Shown one piece after another: positions 35,354 through 43,469 of a stretch of DNA of 64,000 bases. Made by a program: the position numbers and the translations under genes. Origin of the DNA: Dehalobacter sp. 12DCB1 (GTDB lineage Bacteria > Bacillota > Desulfitobacteriia > Desulfitobacteriales > Syntrophobotulaceae); assembly GCF_004343605.1 (NCBI RefSeq), contig NZ_POSF01000011.1, positions 62,001-126,000 of the forward strand. The letters run 5' to 3'. Numbering within the stretch: position 1 is the stretch's first letter; each line of letters begins with the position of its first letter. Under the pieces are notes generated by a model. That model searched no databases. It had not been told where the DNA came from and was given only the letters and a program-made list of their open reading frames with translations.

Positions 35354-35454
35354 CACTATTGAACATTAATAAATTTAATTTTAAGGACAAAATAAAATAG
35401 TTGTTTCAATATTAAAAGGGAGAATCAAGCGTAATAAAAAAATCAGGCTGGTTT

Positions 35455-35482
35455 CTGACAAAAAATTGGTGTACACTAAATA
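35455..35482 (+). promoter_or_regulatory. rdhK promoter with internal GTGTACAC palindrome
   Basis: CTGACA (35455-35460), 16-bp spacer holding GTGTACAC (35469-35476), and TAAATA (35477-35482). The rdhK at 45424 has the same arrangement (TTGACA, 16 bp with GTGTAAAC, TAAATA). The shared palindrome inside the spacer suggests autorepression. Confidence 0.6.
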
Positions 35483-35598
35483 TTATCAAAACAATATTGC
35501 AGGATCATAATAAAGAAATATCTTCTAACAACGAAATTATGATGCTTTATACCCTAGATGAATTTCAGGAAAATCTATCGAAGGGGAGTGTGCCATTT

Positions 35599-36315
35599 AT
35601 GGAAGAAATTAGAAAAGATAATTTTACACAAATTATCAAACTTTCTAATATCTCTCAAAAATTATTGGACGTAGGAGAAGAAGTTTTCTTTGCTAAAAAT
35701 AAGATACTTGTTTCTGCCGGAGATGTCCCCGATGGATTTTATTATCTAAAAGATGGACTGGTTAAATCTTGTGTATACTCTACAAATGGTAATGAATACA
35801 TATGTGGCCTTATAGACAAGGGAAGTATCTTTTTGGAAGCCAACGCAATTTTCAGTATTCCTAGTGATGGTTATTTCAAGACAATGGAGCCTTCGCATTT
35901 ACTTTTTTTTAGGAAAGAAAACATTTTGAATTTGTTACAAACCGACTTTGATGTAACGCTATCAATATTACAATCGATTACCTACAAGTTTTTTGCAAGT
36001 GGTTACTTTTTTACTGAACTGCTGGTTTATGACTCAGAATGGAGACTATGCCGTCTATTATTAACATTTGCCGATAATTTTGGAATGGAAATAGAAAATA
36101 AAATCAAGCTGAATATTAAAATCAGTCAGCAGTTTATTAGTGACATGCTGGGCGTCACTAGAGGCACGACTATAAAGGTGATCAATAAATTAAAAGAACT
36201 GGATTTAATCGAGCAAACAAACGGCTATTATTTTATTAAAGATTTGCAAAGGCTAAAAAATTATCAGACTGAAATTGCATTATCAGTAATTAATAACCGA
36301 CCAGAAATAAAATAA
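35599..36315 (+). CDS. rdhK: Second-type RdhK, Crp/Fnr regulator divergent from rdhABC
   Basis: 238 aa from the ATG at 35599, which has AAGGGGAG upstream and aligns with the start of the 45424 relative; a TTG at 35497 would add 34 unmatched residues. Effector barrel with 'LDVGEEVFFAKNK' and 'GYFxxMEPSHLLFF', HTH 'ISDMLGVTRGTTIKVINKL' near residues 196-214. The recognition helix (Arg-Gly-Thr-Thr-Ile-Lys) is unlike the CprK-type 'HYVTVSK' and almost the same as in 45424, consistent with their sharing the ACAGGTGT operator. Probable activator of rdhABC. Confidence 0.9.
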   Translation: MEEIRKDNFTQIIKLSNISQKLLDVGEEVFFAKNKILVSAGDVPDGFYYLKDGLVKSCVYSTNGNEYICGLIDKGSIFLEANAIFSIPSDGYFKTMEPSHLLFFRKENILNLLQTDFDVTLSILQSITYKFFASGYFFTELLVYDSEWRLCRLLLTFADNFGMEIENKIKLNIKISQQFISDMLGVTRGTTIKVINKLKELDLIEQTNGYYFIKDLQRLKNYQTEIALSVINNRPEIK

Positions 36316-36344
36316 CGCCCCGAACTTGAAAATAAACTTACGCT

Positions 36345-36387
36345 AAGCACCCTGTGAATTTCGGATCGAGTGTTCGCAGAGGTGCTT
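36345..36387 (+). terminator. Rho-independent terminator of rdhK (35599)
   Basis: AAGCACCCTGTGAA (36345-36358) pairs with TTCGCAGAGGTGCTT (36373-36387), allowing one bulged A and one G-U, followed by a T-rich run. It separates rdhK from the convergent gerA operon. Confidence 0.8.
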
Positions 36388-36465
36388 TTCATTTTTTTAT
36401 TTTTACCATGATCGTCCAGCATTTTTGATCTTTCCAATTCTTCCAGCTAAAGAGTGAGTAAACGC

Positions 36466-36690
36466 TTATTGTAAAAAAGAATGAATTGCCGGTATCTTTT
36501 TGAGAACCTCTGCTCCTTGATAAATGTCAGGAAACTTTACATGGATTAATTGCAGAAAAGTGAGTGTGAACGCAATAATTGAGAAAGTGGAAAAAACGAT
36601 CAGCTCCCGCCACTGTTTTCTACTCACCAGGCTGGGCGCTTCTCTGAGCACAATGATGACAAACGCAGCTATCAATAGGAAAATATACAT
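36466..36690 (-). CDS. Small two-helix membrane protein at the end of the gerA operon
   Basis: 74 aa from the ATG at 36690, which has AAGGAGG 6 bp upstream; an in-frame start at 36732 is poorly supported. Helices at about residues 2-15 and 28-46. 'REAPSLVSRKQWRELIVFS' between them is basic. It begins 49 bp after gerAB and is probably co-expressed in the forespore. No named family recognised; short membrane proteins at this place in ger operons are common in Firmicutes. Confidence 0.7.
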   Translation of the reverse strand: MYIFLLIAAFVIIVLREAPSLVSRKQWRELIVFSTFSIIAFTLTFLQLIHVKFPDIYQGAEVLKKIPAIHSFLQ

Positions 36691-36739
36691 TCGAACCTCC
36701 TTAAACGCGGATATTGAAGTCCTTAGCGGCACAAAAATG

Positions 36740-37825
36740 CTACCCTCCGCTTGGCAACTTTCTTATTTTAGCCACGACCAAAGAAGCAAGCGGAAGAAGC
36801 AATTGAAAACTTATATATAGAAGGTACGCAGATTCCTTCCGAGCCATATGAATACTCAATTTATACGACACTAAGGAAAAATTAAGCGCGATGATCCCGA
36901 TTGGCAATACAAGTTCCGCATAAGAACGCAGTTTGAGTAGCTGAGCAACCCCCAAGGTTGTAGCGTAATAAGCCGTAATTATGCCAATAAACAGCGTAAA
37001 CATGAGTCCAATCGCCACCAATATTTCCATTCTAGTAAACACATTGGCGATGTTAATCTGCCGCACTGCCTCGTAATATGGCAAAACCATGATTGCTGCA
37101 CTATCCCCCAAAACAGCAATGTACTGCACACTGATAAAAAATAAGGACACCCCTCCAATGACCAAACCCGTACGAAACGCTCTTTTAACCTGATTAACAA
37201 TATTGACATAGGGCATGAGCATGAGTAAAACGAATACATTGGCAAAGGACACACCTACTAAAACAGAGAGACTGTAAAGCATATCTTTCAATGGAACGTC
37301 CATGACCGGGAAAAAATTGGCCGGCTCCATGTCCTTAAGCAACAGAAAAAATGTTAATGAATACAAAACGATTGTTATCGCCGAGAGTATAAGGCCGACC
37401 CTTCCGATCACTTCCACTCCTTTTCTGAGCGTCCAAGCGCAAATCAGAAAAAACAGGATTTCAATCACAATCTGCGGTGTTTCCGGCATGATATAGCTCA
37501 CAACAAACTCCCCGATAAATTGAAAGAACGCAACGAGTACAAAGAAAAAATAACCAAGATATTGAATAGAAATGAATTTTCCGACATAGGGGCCGAAAAT
37601 AATGTCATTGATCTGGATGATATTTTTACCTGGAAATTTTACGACCAAATTCAAAAAAAATAAGGATATTAAAAAATATACAAGTAAAGCCGCTAAAGAA
37701 ATCCACCAAATATCCTGTTTTGCATATCTGGTGGCAAAACCTACCATTAGCGAAGAACACTGAATAATCCCCGCCACTAAAAAAGTCAGTTGAGAACTTG
37801 CCATTTTCCCTTTTTCTAGCTGCAT
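36740..37825 (-). CDS. gerAB: Spore germination permease-like protein GerAB
   Basis: 361 aa with about ten membrane helices, of the spore-germination GerAB family (amino acid permease relatives). 'AGIIQCSSLMVGFATRYAKQDIWW' region at the N-terminus is a typical helix 1-2. Expected in the spore inner membrane with GerAA and GerAC as a germinant receptor. It follows gerAC by 19 bp. Germinant not predictable. Confidence 0.92.
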   Translation of the reverse strand: MQLEKGKMASSQLTFLVAGIIQCSSLMVGFATRYAKQDIWWISLAALLVYFLISLFFLNLVVKFPGKNIIQINDIIFGPYVGKFISIQYLGYFFFVLVAFFQFIGEFVVSYIMPETPQIVIEILFFLICAWTLRKGVEVIGRVGLILSAITIVLYSLTFFLLLKDMEPANFFPVMDVPLKDMLYSLSVLVGVSFANVFVLLMLMPYVNIVNQVKRAFRTGLVIGGVSLFFISVQYIAVLGDSAAIMVLPYYEAVRQINIANVFTRMEILVAIGLMFTLFIGIITAYYATTLGVAQLLKLRSYAELVLPIGIIALNFSLVSYKLSIHMARKESAYLLYISFQLLLPLASLVVAKIRKLPSGG

Positions 37826-37844
37826 AATCTTCTAATGCTCCTTT

Positions 37845-39005
37845 TTAAGGAATCTCCACCGGCTTGGTAATTCTTCCGGGAAAATTAAGCTGAGTCTTAA
37901 TATTCAAGCCGAGATCTAATTGTTGGAAAATATTCTCCCAATCGGCTGAAATTTTTTTCCATTCTCCCGGTTCCTTCCTGTGGATCTCCTCTCCAAAACC
38001 AAAGATATCGGCATTAAGCTCTTGGGCTTTTTCCAAAGCAGCATTAATTTCATTTTCTATCACTGCTGCTGTTCTTTTCTCTAAATCCTCAAATCCCGTG
38101 GGGGTCGCCATGCTTTCCTGACCTGACTGGCTTCCGAGATCGCCTTCAACCCGAATCTCTATTTTGAATTGAAGCTTGCCGTCAGCAATCGTAGGAATTA
38201 TCTTGGTGTTGGAATGGGTGATCTCTAACATGGCCTTTTCTCCATCCGTTCCTTCGACCTCAATAATGCCGTTTTTGATCTCATTTCGTATCCATAAAAG
38301 ACCGCGCGTTTCTTGGCTGTTCAGTTCACCTGCGTATTTATCCCCTTTAAAAACCGCCGTTCCTGCTAGCCGGAGTTTTTTTTGCTGACCTGCACCGGCA
38401 ATTTCGATGATCGGCAGGATTGAGGATGTGGACCTGCTCATCAAACTTGAAATAAATTGTTCCAGATTGACTTGACAGGACTGAGAATTTCCTCCCTGTA
38501 ATTCGACCAAACGGCTGATTTCCTCTGCCGGCATATTTCCTAACAGCGGCGGTACATCAAGGATCTCGTTTGCTTTGCTTTCCGAAAGAAGAACCCAGAC
38601 ATTTAACCGCGCCTCCTGGTTCCTGACAAAAAAGTCGATATGCTTCTGAAGACCCTCTTCCGCTAATTCCCGGCTCAGGACAATTACCTGATTATGCGGG
38701 AAATAGAGTTCCTTGTTCACCTCATGAGAAAAACCACGTAGGATATCAAGTTCGTTCGCCCCGGTGTCCGTGACGTTCGTATAGTTTTTCGAACCGCCGC
38801 CGCTTTGATCCTTTGGACTTGATTTTCCATTGACCGGTTTAAAAATTTCTATGGTCATACGGACATGATCACTATCCGCCTTGTCCAAGCCGATTCCCGA
38901 AACAATTGCCAGCGAATTTAATTCATGCCGACCCCAACAGCCGCTTAGTACCAAAAGCAAGCAGCTAATAAATAAGATTTTCATAAATAAACTGATCTTT
39001 CTCAT
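37845..39005 (-). CDS. gerAC: Spore germination lipoprotein GerAC
   Basis: 386 aa from the ATG at 39005 with GAGGGAACC upstream; the longer frame from 39056 overlaps gerAA and lacks a signal peptide at its start. Type II signal peptide with lipobox 'LSGC' near residue 22 and the family start 'CWGRHELNSLAIVSGIGLDK'. Anchored to the outer face of the spore inner membrane as the third receptor subunit. Confidence 0.92.
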   Translation of the reverse strand: MRKISLFMKILFISCLLLVLSGCWGRHELNSLAIVSGIGLDKADSDHVRMTIEIFKPVNGKSSPKDQSGGGSKNYTNVTDTGANELDILRGFSHEVNKELYFPHNQVIVLSRELAEEGLQKHIDFFVRNQEARLNVWVLLSESKANEILDVPPLLGNMPAEEISRLVELQGGNSQSCQVNLEQFISSLMSRSTSSILPIIEIAGAGQQKKLRLAGTAVFKGDKYAGELNSQETRGLLWIRNEIKNGIIEVEGTDGEKAMLEITHSNTKIIPTIADGKLQFKIEIRVEGDLGSQSGQESMATPTGFEDLEKRTAAVIENEINAALEKAQELNADIFGFGEEIHRKEPGEWKKISADWENIFQQLDLGLNIKTQLNFPGRITKPVEIP

Positions 39006-39021
39006 GGTTCCCTCATTAAAA

Positions 39022-40641
39022 TCATTTCCTGGTTTTTTTGGATTTTTCAGAGACATACTCGGGGCTTAATCGGAACTCCTGTTTTTGGGGATCATGCCAA
39101 CTGATGGCGCGCGGACGAAAGATCATTGCCCAAAAAGGGGCCCTTACAAATGTGTCTTTCATATCGCGGAGGCTGAAAGGCGCCAGCGGTGATAAATACG
39201 GGGTCCCGAAGGATCGTAATGAGGCCAGATGGACGAGCAATGCCAAGAAAACCAACATAATTCCATATACTCCCAAAGTACCGGCAAACAGCACAAAAAG
39301 AATCCGTAAAATCGCCTCTGAATCGGTCTGTGCCGGCAACGTAAAACTGGCGATTGCAGTCAACGCCACTACAATCACCATTGGCGAACCGATCAGACCG
39401 GCAGAGACGGCTGCCTCTCCGATTACCAACGCACCGACAATGCTGACAGCCTGACCTACAGGCCGGGGTAAACGGATTCCGGCTTCTCGCAAAATCTCAA
39501 AGATGAGACCCATGAGCAGCGCTTCCATCACAGATGGAAAAGGAATGCCTTCTTCCGCAGTTGCCATTGTAAACAGTAGGGGAGTTGGAATTAATTCCTG
39601 ATGAAAACTGGATATAGCAACATAAATTGCCGGAGCAAGGATACCAATCATAAAAGCGATAAATCGGATGATCCGGACCAAGCTGGCGTAAAAAGGCCGG
39701 ATGTAATAATCCTCCGGACTTTGAAAGCTTTCAATGAAAAGTGCTGGCACGGTTAAAACAAAAGGAGTTCCGTCAATGAGGATTGCTGCCCGCCCCTCCA
39801 GCATTTTGGCTGCGACAATATCCGGTTTTTCACTATTGCCTACCGTGGCAAAAAGTGAAAGCGGTGCATCTTCGATATATTGTTCAATATATCCTGACTC
39901 CAGAATCACATCTGTTTGAATCCGGTTGAGCCTGCGGTTAATCTCCGAAATCAGTTTCGGATTGACAACTCCTTTTAAATAAGCAATACAGACCGTTGTC
40001 TTAGATTGTTCTCCTAAGATCAATGTTTCTAAAGTAAAATTTGGATTTTTCAACTTTCGTCGAATCAATGTAATATTCGTAATAATTCTTTCCGTGAATC
40101 CTTCGCGCGGCCCCCGGACAACAGAATCCGTCGGAGGCACCTCCACACTGCGGCTCTCTCCCCCTCCGCCGATCATAACTAACGCTCCTGAAGCTCCATT
40201 AATCAAAAAAACAATGCTTCCGGATAGACACTCTTTTATGACTTCTTCAATGACGTTTACTTCTTTAACATAGCCAACGGTAAGTATTGTTTTTTTTATT
40301 AATTGCAGCAGTTCCTGACCCGCCAAGGCAGTACTATCTATCCGTTTATCGTTCATTAATGGTTTCATGATATTATTGTTGAGGTTATTGAGATCCGCCA
40401 TACCATCCAGATAGATCAGTGCACTTTCGGTTTCTAGCTTAGATCCTAATGAAAAGTCCCTTATTATGAGATCCATACTATTGCCTAGACTACTACGGAT
40501 ATACTCAACATTTTTTTTTAGGTCCTTGGATAGCCGCCGACAGGTTTTCTGTGTTCGCTTGACCTGCTCATTGTTTGAATTTTGGTTCTGCCACAAATAG
40601 CGTATTTTTTTTATTATATATTGAAACAAAATTGTGCGCAC
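39022..40641 (-). CDS. gerAA: Spore germination receptor subunit GerAA
   Basis: 539 aa: large soluble N-terminal domain (~300 residues) with the family blocks 'RGPREGFTERIITNITLIRR' and 'YIEDAPLSLFATVGNSEKPD', then about five membrane helices and a polar C-terminal tail. The GTG at 40641 lies too near GGAAGG; the TTG at 40629 is a reasonable alternative start. First gene of gerAA-gerAC-gerAB-small protein. Its place between two rdh operons indicates that the rdh units were inserted around ordinary core genes. Confidence 0.93.
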   Translation of the reverse strand: MRTILFQYIIKKIRYLWQNQNSNNEQVKRTQKTCRRLSKDLKKNVEYIRSSLGNSMDLIIRDFSLGSKLETESALIYLDGMADLNNLNNNIMKPLMNDKRIDSTALAGQELLQLIKKTILTVGYVKEVNVIEEVIKECLSGSIVFLINGASGALVMIGGGGESRSVEVPPTDSVVRGPREGFTERIITNITLIRRKLKNPNFTLETLILGEQSKTTVCIAYLKGVVNPKLISEINRRLNRIQTDVILESGYIEQYIEDAPLSLFATVGNSEKPDIVAAKMLEGRAAILIDGTPFVLTVPALFIESFQSPEDYYIRPFYASLVRIIRFIAFMIGILAPAIYVAISSFHQELIPTPLLFTMATAEEGIPFPSVMEALLMGLIFEILREAGIRLPRPVGQAVSIVGALVIGEAAVSAGLIGSPMVIVVALTAIASFTLPAQTDSEAILRILFVLFAGTLGVYGIMLVFLALLVHLASLRSFGTPYLSPLAPFSLRDMKDTFVRAPFWAMIFRPRAISWHDPQKQEFRLSPEYVSEKSKKTRK

Positions 40642-40836
40642 CTTCCACTATTTGGTTATTAACCTTATTATTACCACTTCAAAAAAAATGATACCCCAGA
40701 TGTTAAATTCATAAATCATTTAAACCGCTTTATATCTTCCGCTCAGGGGTTAAACATACGAAAAACTGTAATCTCAACAGCGATGATACAATTTTAACCC
40801 AAATAAATATTCGACGATAAAACAATATTAAGCATA
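40642..40836. other. Upstream region of the gerA operon
   Basis: AT-rich non-coding DNA. It probably holds a forespore-specific (sigma-G) promoter, but I cannot point to convincing -35/-10 boxes by eye. Confidence 0.4.
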
Positions 40837-40886
40837 AGCAAAAACCCACCGATAAATTGTCCACACTTTACCGGTAGGTTTTTGCT
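40837..40886 (-). terminator. Terminator-like hairpin after the MCP remnant
   Basis: AGCAAAAACCCACCGATAAA (40837-40856) pairs with TTTACCGGTAGGTTTTTGCT (40867-40886), two mismatches of G-U type, 10-nt loop. It lies 10 bp past the stop of the MCP fragment, so the old gene's terminator has been kept. Confidence 0.75.
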
Positions 40887-40895
40887 CAGTCCCAT

Positions 40896-40988
40896 TTAAA
40901 TATTCTGGGCAACATTAACAATATTTTCGGCTGAAGTTATTAAGACGGACATTGCATCAACGATTTGCTCTGTAGCCATCGTTTGAAG
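40896..40988 (-). pseudogene. C-terminal remnant of a soluble MCP-like sensor gene
   Basis: The last 31 codons of an MCP-like gene remain in frame ('ATEQIVDAMSVLITSAENIV' then 'NVAQNI', stop), matching the C-terminus of the 9854 sensor ('[20 protein letters not shown]'). A stop codon and unrelated sequence precede it at 40989. The remnant has joined directly to a promoter-like segment with a CAACAGGTGTTGG operator. Confidence 0.8.
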
Positions 40989-41039
40989 TCATTTCCAAAA
41001 AATATCATTGATCGTTACGTTCTTCAAAACGAACAATAA

Positions 41040-41068
41040 TGTATAGATTCCCATACAACAGGTGTTGG
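41040..41068 (-). promoter_or_regulatory. Orphan promoter with CAACAGGTGTTGG operator
   Basis: ACAAC-AGGT-GTTGG (41055-41068) and a minus-strand TATACA -10 (41040-41045), centres 19 bp apart, exactly as in front of the rdhBA unit at 45168. No intact gene follows on the minus strand; only the MCP tail does. It appears to be what is left of a deleted operon of the same regulon. Confidence 0.65.
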
Positions 41069-41194
41069 CAGGCACAACATTAATTAAAGGGCAAAATAGA
41101 ATTTGGTTTTTCAAAATAATCAGGGAGATAGGCATTAGAAATATTTGAAAAGATAAAACAAAGTATCCTAATTCCAAGCATATTACTCGAAAAT

Positions 41195-41323
41195 CTATGC
41201 CATTACAAGCATTGTCATCATTGCTTTAATAATCCCTTCGGCCATAGGCGCAGGCATATTGTTCTTTTCGATGAGTACTTTTTTTAGTTCTTCAAGACTG
41301 TCTGTAAGTTGATAATTTTCCAT
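41195..41323 (-). CDS. 42-aa protein at the end of the corrinoid methyltransferase operon
   Basis: A 42-codon frame beginning MENYQLTDSLEELKKVLIEK and ending in a Met-rich, hydrophobic segment 'AEGIIKAMMTMLVMA'. It has an excellent Shine-Dalgarno (AAAGGAGAGGG) that overlaps the stop of the methyltransferase gene 15 bp upstream, the hallmark of a real operon gene. An amphipathic helix covers residues 7-21, then a Pro-containing turn and a second helix. No family recognised. It may be an accessory peptide of the methyltransferase. Confidence 0.65.
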   Translation of the reverse strand: MENYQLTDSLEELKKVLIEKNNMPAPMAEGIIKAMMTMLVMA

Positions 41324-41337
41324 ACTTCCCTCTCCTT

Positions 41338-42507
41338 TTAATATTTTCCGTTTTCATGAATATATTGACATACTGCCGCTAAATTTTCCGGTTTCGCATC
41401 ATTTAAGGAGACCAAATTTTTGTCGGTTGAAAAAATATAGTTGCCACCGGGCGCATACAACTGTAAACATTCCTTGGCTTTGTCGAGACACTTTTCTACC
41501 GTTCCAAGTCGAAGGAGATCAATAGGCATTCCGCCAACTATGCAAAATTTATTGCCAATGGAATCTTTTATCTTCTTCAAGTCACCATGTTCAAACAGCC
41601 CAATCATGTCTCCATCCGGCAGTCCCTGCAGAATATCAAGATAGGGCATCCAATTGTTTTCCATAAAGAAGAAAATCTTATAACCCCGCTTTACGGAAAC
41701 TTCATCTACAAACTTACTCATAAATGGGAAGTAAAATTTTTCAAAATCTTTTGGTTTTAGAAAAGTCGGCAGATGTAGTGGCACAAAGATTACTCCCTTA
41801 TTATCCTCCGGAGTCGTATAGGCACCTATGGCCATCTCCATAGATGATATAAACAAGGCCTCACAAGCAGCATAAAATTCTTGTGGTTTCCTTCTGATAT
41901 CACTGGATACCCCAACAAAATCCCGTAAGTAATCAAGTAACATGTCCGGAGAAAGGATAGCCAAACCTTTGGCCAATACCGGGAGTCCCAATTCGTTTTC
42001 AATTCTTCCGTCAACCACGGCATTATAGTGTAAAAACTCCATCATTTCGCCAACGGCCTTTTTAAGACGCCCAAGGTTTCCTTCTATATCATTTTTTAAA
42101 ACAGGAAACTTCCGCGGAATAATAACATTAACAAAAAAATTAAACGGATTTGCAATCAATTGTTCATATTCATCAGGCATCATAGTTTGCCCATGGCTAC
42201 CTTTTATAACAAAACCTTTATCGGTCAAGGTATACAAACCTTCTCCAAAATTACTCAACATCTTTAACGGAAAAACATTGCCATTTTCTAGAATTCCATC
42301 CAAATAAAATTCTTCATTTATTTTATTATATACCTGAAATAATATATTCGGGTCTTTAACATACGCATCTTCCACACTAACTCCGGCATGGTAGGGACCG
42401 AATGTTTCTATGATTGGAAGAACCGGAACCCTATCAGGAGTACCTCTCTTAAAGGCTGTATTCAATCTTGTCAATTTTTCCTGATACAAAGGGTTAATAT
42501 TTGTCAT
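41338..42507 (-). CDS. UroD/MtaA-superfamily corrinoid methyltransferase
   Basis: 389 aa, of the uroporphyrinogen decarboxylase-like TIM-barrel superfamily that includes MtaA, MtbA and the O-demethylase methyltransferases. Seen: 'RGTPDRVPVLPIIET' at the N-terminus, 'GLFEHGDLKKIKDSIGNKFC' and 'GGMPIDLLRLGT' near the C-terminal end, and 'APGGNYIFSTDKNLV', the typical superfamily close. There is no UroD substrate signature. Together with the corrinoid protein 74 bp upstream it should move a methyl group to or from the corrinoid. In relatives this serves O-demethylation of methoxylated aromatics; the real methyl donor is unknown. Confidence 0.85.
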   Translation of the reverse strand: MTNINPLYQEKLTRLNTAFKRGTPDRVPVLPIIETFGPYHAGVSVEDAYVKDPNILFQVYNKINEEFYLDGILENGNVFPLKMLSNFGEGLYTLTDKGFVIKGSHGQTMMPDEYEQLIANPFNFFVNVIIPRKFPVLKNDIEGNLGRLKKAVGEMMEFLHYNAVVDGRIENELGLPVLAKGLAILSPDMLLDYLRDFVGVSSDIRRKPQEFYAACEALFISSMEMAIGAYTTPEDNKGVIFVPLHLPTFLKPKDFEKFYFPFMSKFVDEVSVKRGYKIFFFMENNWMPYLDILQGLPDGDMIGLFEHGDLKKIKDSIGNKFCIVGGMPIDLLRLGTVEKCLDKAKECLQLYAPGGNYIFSTDKNLVSLNDAKPENLAAVCQYIHENGKY

Positions 42508-42581
42508 TTAATTTTCCTCCTTTTAGTAAATAAAAGCCTTTATTCACGTATTAGAAGCAGTTTTTAACATTTTCTTGCCTT

Positions 42582-43217
42582 TTAACTTACCCATTTCTGA
42601 CATATCTTTACGCCTTCAGCTGCATTGGTTGTAAAGGCATCTGCTCCAATTTGTTCACATGCATTGTTTGTCACGGGGTTTCCGCCAATAATAATTTTTA
42701 CGTTCTCTCTTAGCCCCGCTTCTTTTAAGGCATCAACCGTATTTTTCATAGATTCAAGGGCCAATGTTAAAACACCGCTCATACCCACGATTTCCGGATT
42801 AACCTCCTTCACTCTTCTCACAAATTCACTGGCAGGCTGGTCTATCCCCAAGTCCAATACGTTAAACCCAGCCGCTTCGGCCATGCTCCTAAAAATGTTT
42901 TTCCCAATATCATGTAAATCCCCCGCAACAGTTCCCAAGACGATTTTCCCCCTATTGCCTTCATTTTCAGCACTTAGAAAAGGTTTTAGGGTTTCAATGG
43001 CATTCGCTAAGAGTTCTCCAGCAAAGATCAGATCTCCAACAAAATATTCTCCTTTTTCAAATTGGTCACCAACAATTGACATTCCACTCTGACAAGCGGC
43101 TACTACTTGCTTAGCATCGTCTTCAGAAGGATTTGCCTGAATAAAAGTGTTGAGCAATGAAAGTACCTTCTCCTCGTCAAGTTCCCCTATTGCTGTTGCT
43201 ATTGCGTCTAAATTCAT
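42582..43217 (-). CDS. Methyltransferase cognate corrinoid protein (MtbC/MtvC-like)
   Basis: 211 aa from the ATG at 43217 with GGGGAGG upstream; the frame from 43235 runs through that site. Residues ~1-85 form the helical cap domain; the B12-binding domain follows with 'GDLHDIGKNIF' (His is the lower cobalt ligand), 'IVGMSGVLT' and 'IIGGNPVT'. It carries the methyl group for the UroD-like methyltransferase. The second methyltransferase and the reductive activase (RamA) that such systems require are not in the window. Confidence 0.93.
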   Translation of the reverse strand: MNLDAIATAIGELDEEKVLSLLNTFIQANPSEDDAKQVVAACQSGMSIVGDQFEKGEYFVGDLIFAGELLANAIETLKPFLSAENEGNRGKIVLGTVAGDLHDIGKNIFRSMAEAAGFNVLDLGIDQPASEFVRRVKEVNPEIVGMSGVLTLALESMKNTVDALKEAGLRENVKIIIGGNPVTNNACEQIGADAFTTNAAEGVKICQKWVS

Positions 43218-43333
43218 ACTTAAGCCTCCCCGCACAATTTTTTTACTAGTCCTTATTCAATTTCCAAAGGACTCCGGTTTAGTAAATGATTAATATTATT
43301 ATAGATAAAATAAATATTTAGATAAAATGAAAA

Positions 43334-43365
43334 TGAACAGATTCCTACTATCCAACAGGTGTTAG
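43334..43365 (-). promoter_or_regulatory. CCAACAGGTGTTAG operator upstream of the corrinoid methyltransferase operon
   Basis: CCAAC-AGGT-GTTAG (43352-43365) with a TGAACA box at 43334-43339; spacing is 22 bp instead of 19. The downstream stretch TATAGATAAAATAAA (from 43300) is nearly repeated in the rdhABC promoter near 35308. The site is of the same type as those at 35344, 41055 and 45252, tying the methyltransferase operon to the second-type RdhK regulon. Confidence 0.6.
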
Positions 43366-43406
43366 ATGTATGTACCTCCTTAATTAGGGGATAACATAGA
43401 AAAATG

Positions 43407-43441
43407 TATACGGCCCACCTAAATCAGAAGCGAGCCGTATA
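43407..43441 (-). terminator. Terminator of rdhBA (45168-43470)
   Basis: TATACGGC (43407-43414) and GCCGTATA (43434-43441) with an A-rich stretch to the left for the minus-strand U-run, 29 bp past the rdhA stop. Confidence 0.75.
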
Positions 43442-43469
43442 ATATCATTTTCAGATTAAACTGTACGAA

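Noticed and set aside
36740-40641. Germination genes as part of a mobile element carrying rdh genes
   Set aside because: gerAA-gerAC-gerAB is a standard chromosomal operon, and no integrase, transposase or attachment site is visible nearby.
40989-41177. 62-codon minus-strand frame
   Set aside because: It runs through the promoter and operator at 41040-41068 and has no ribosome binding site; the true small gene here is 41195-41323.
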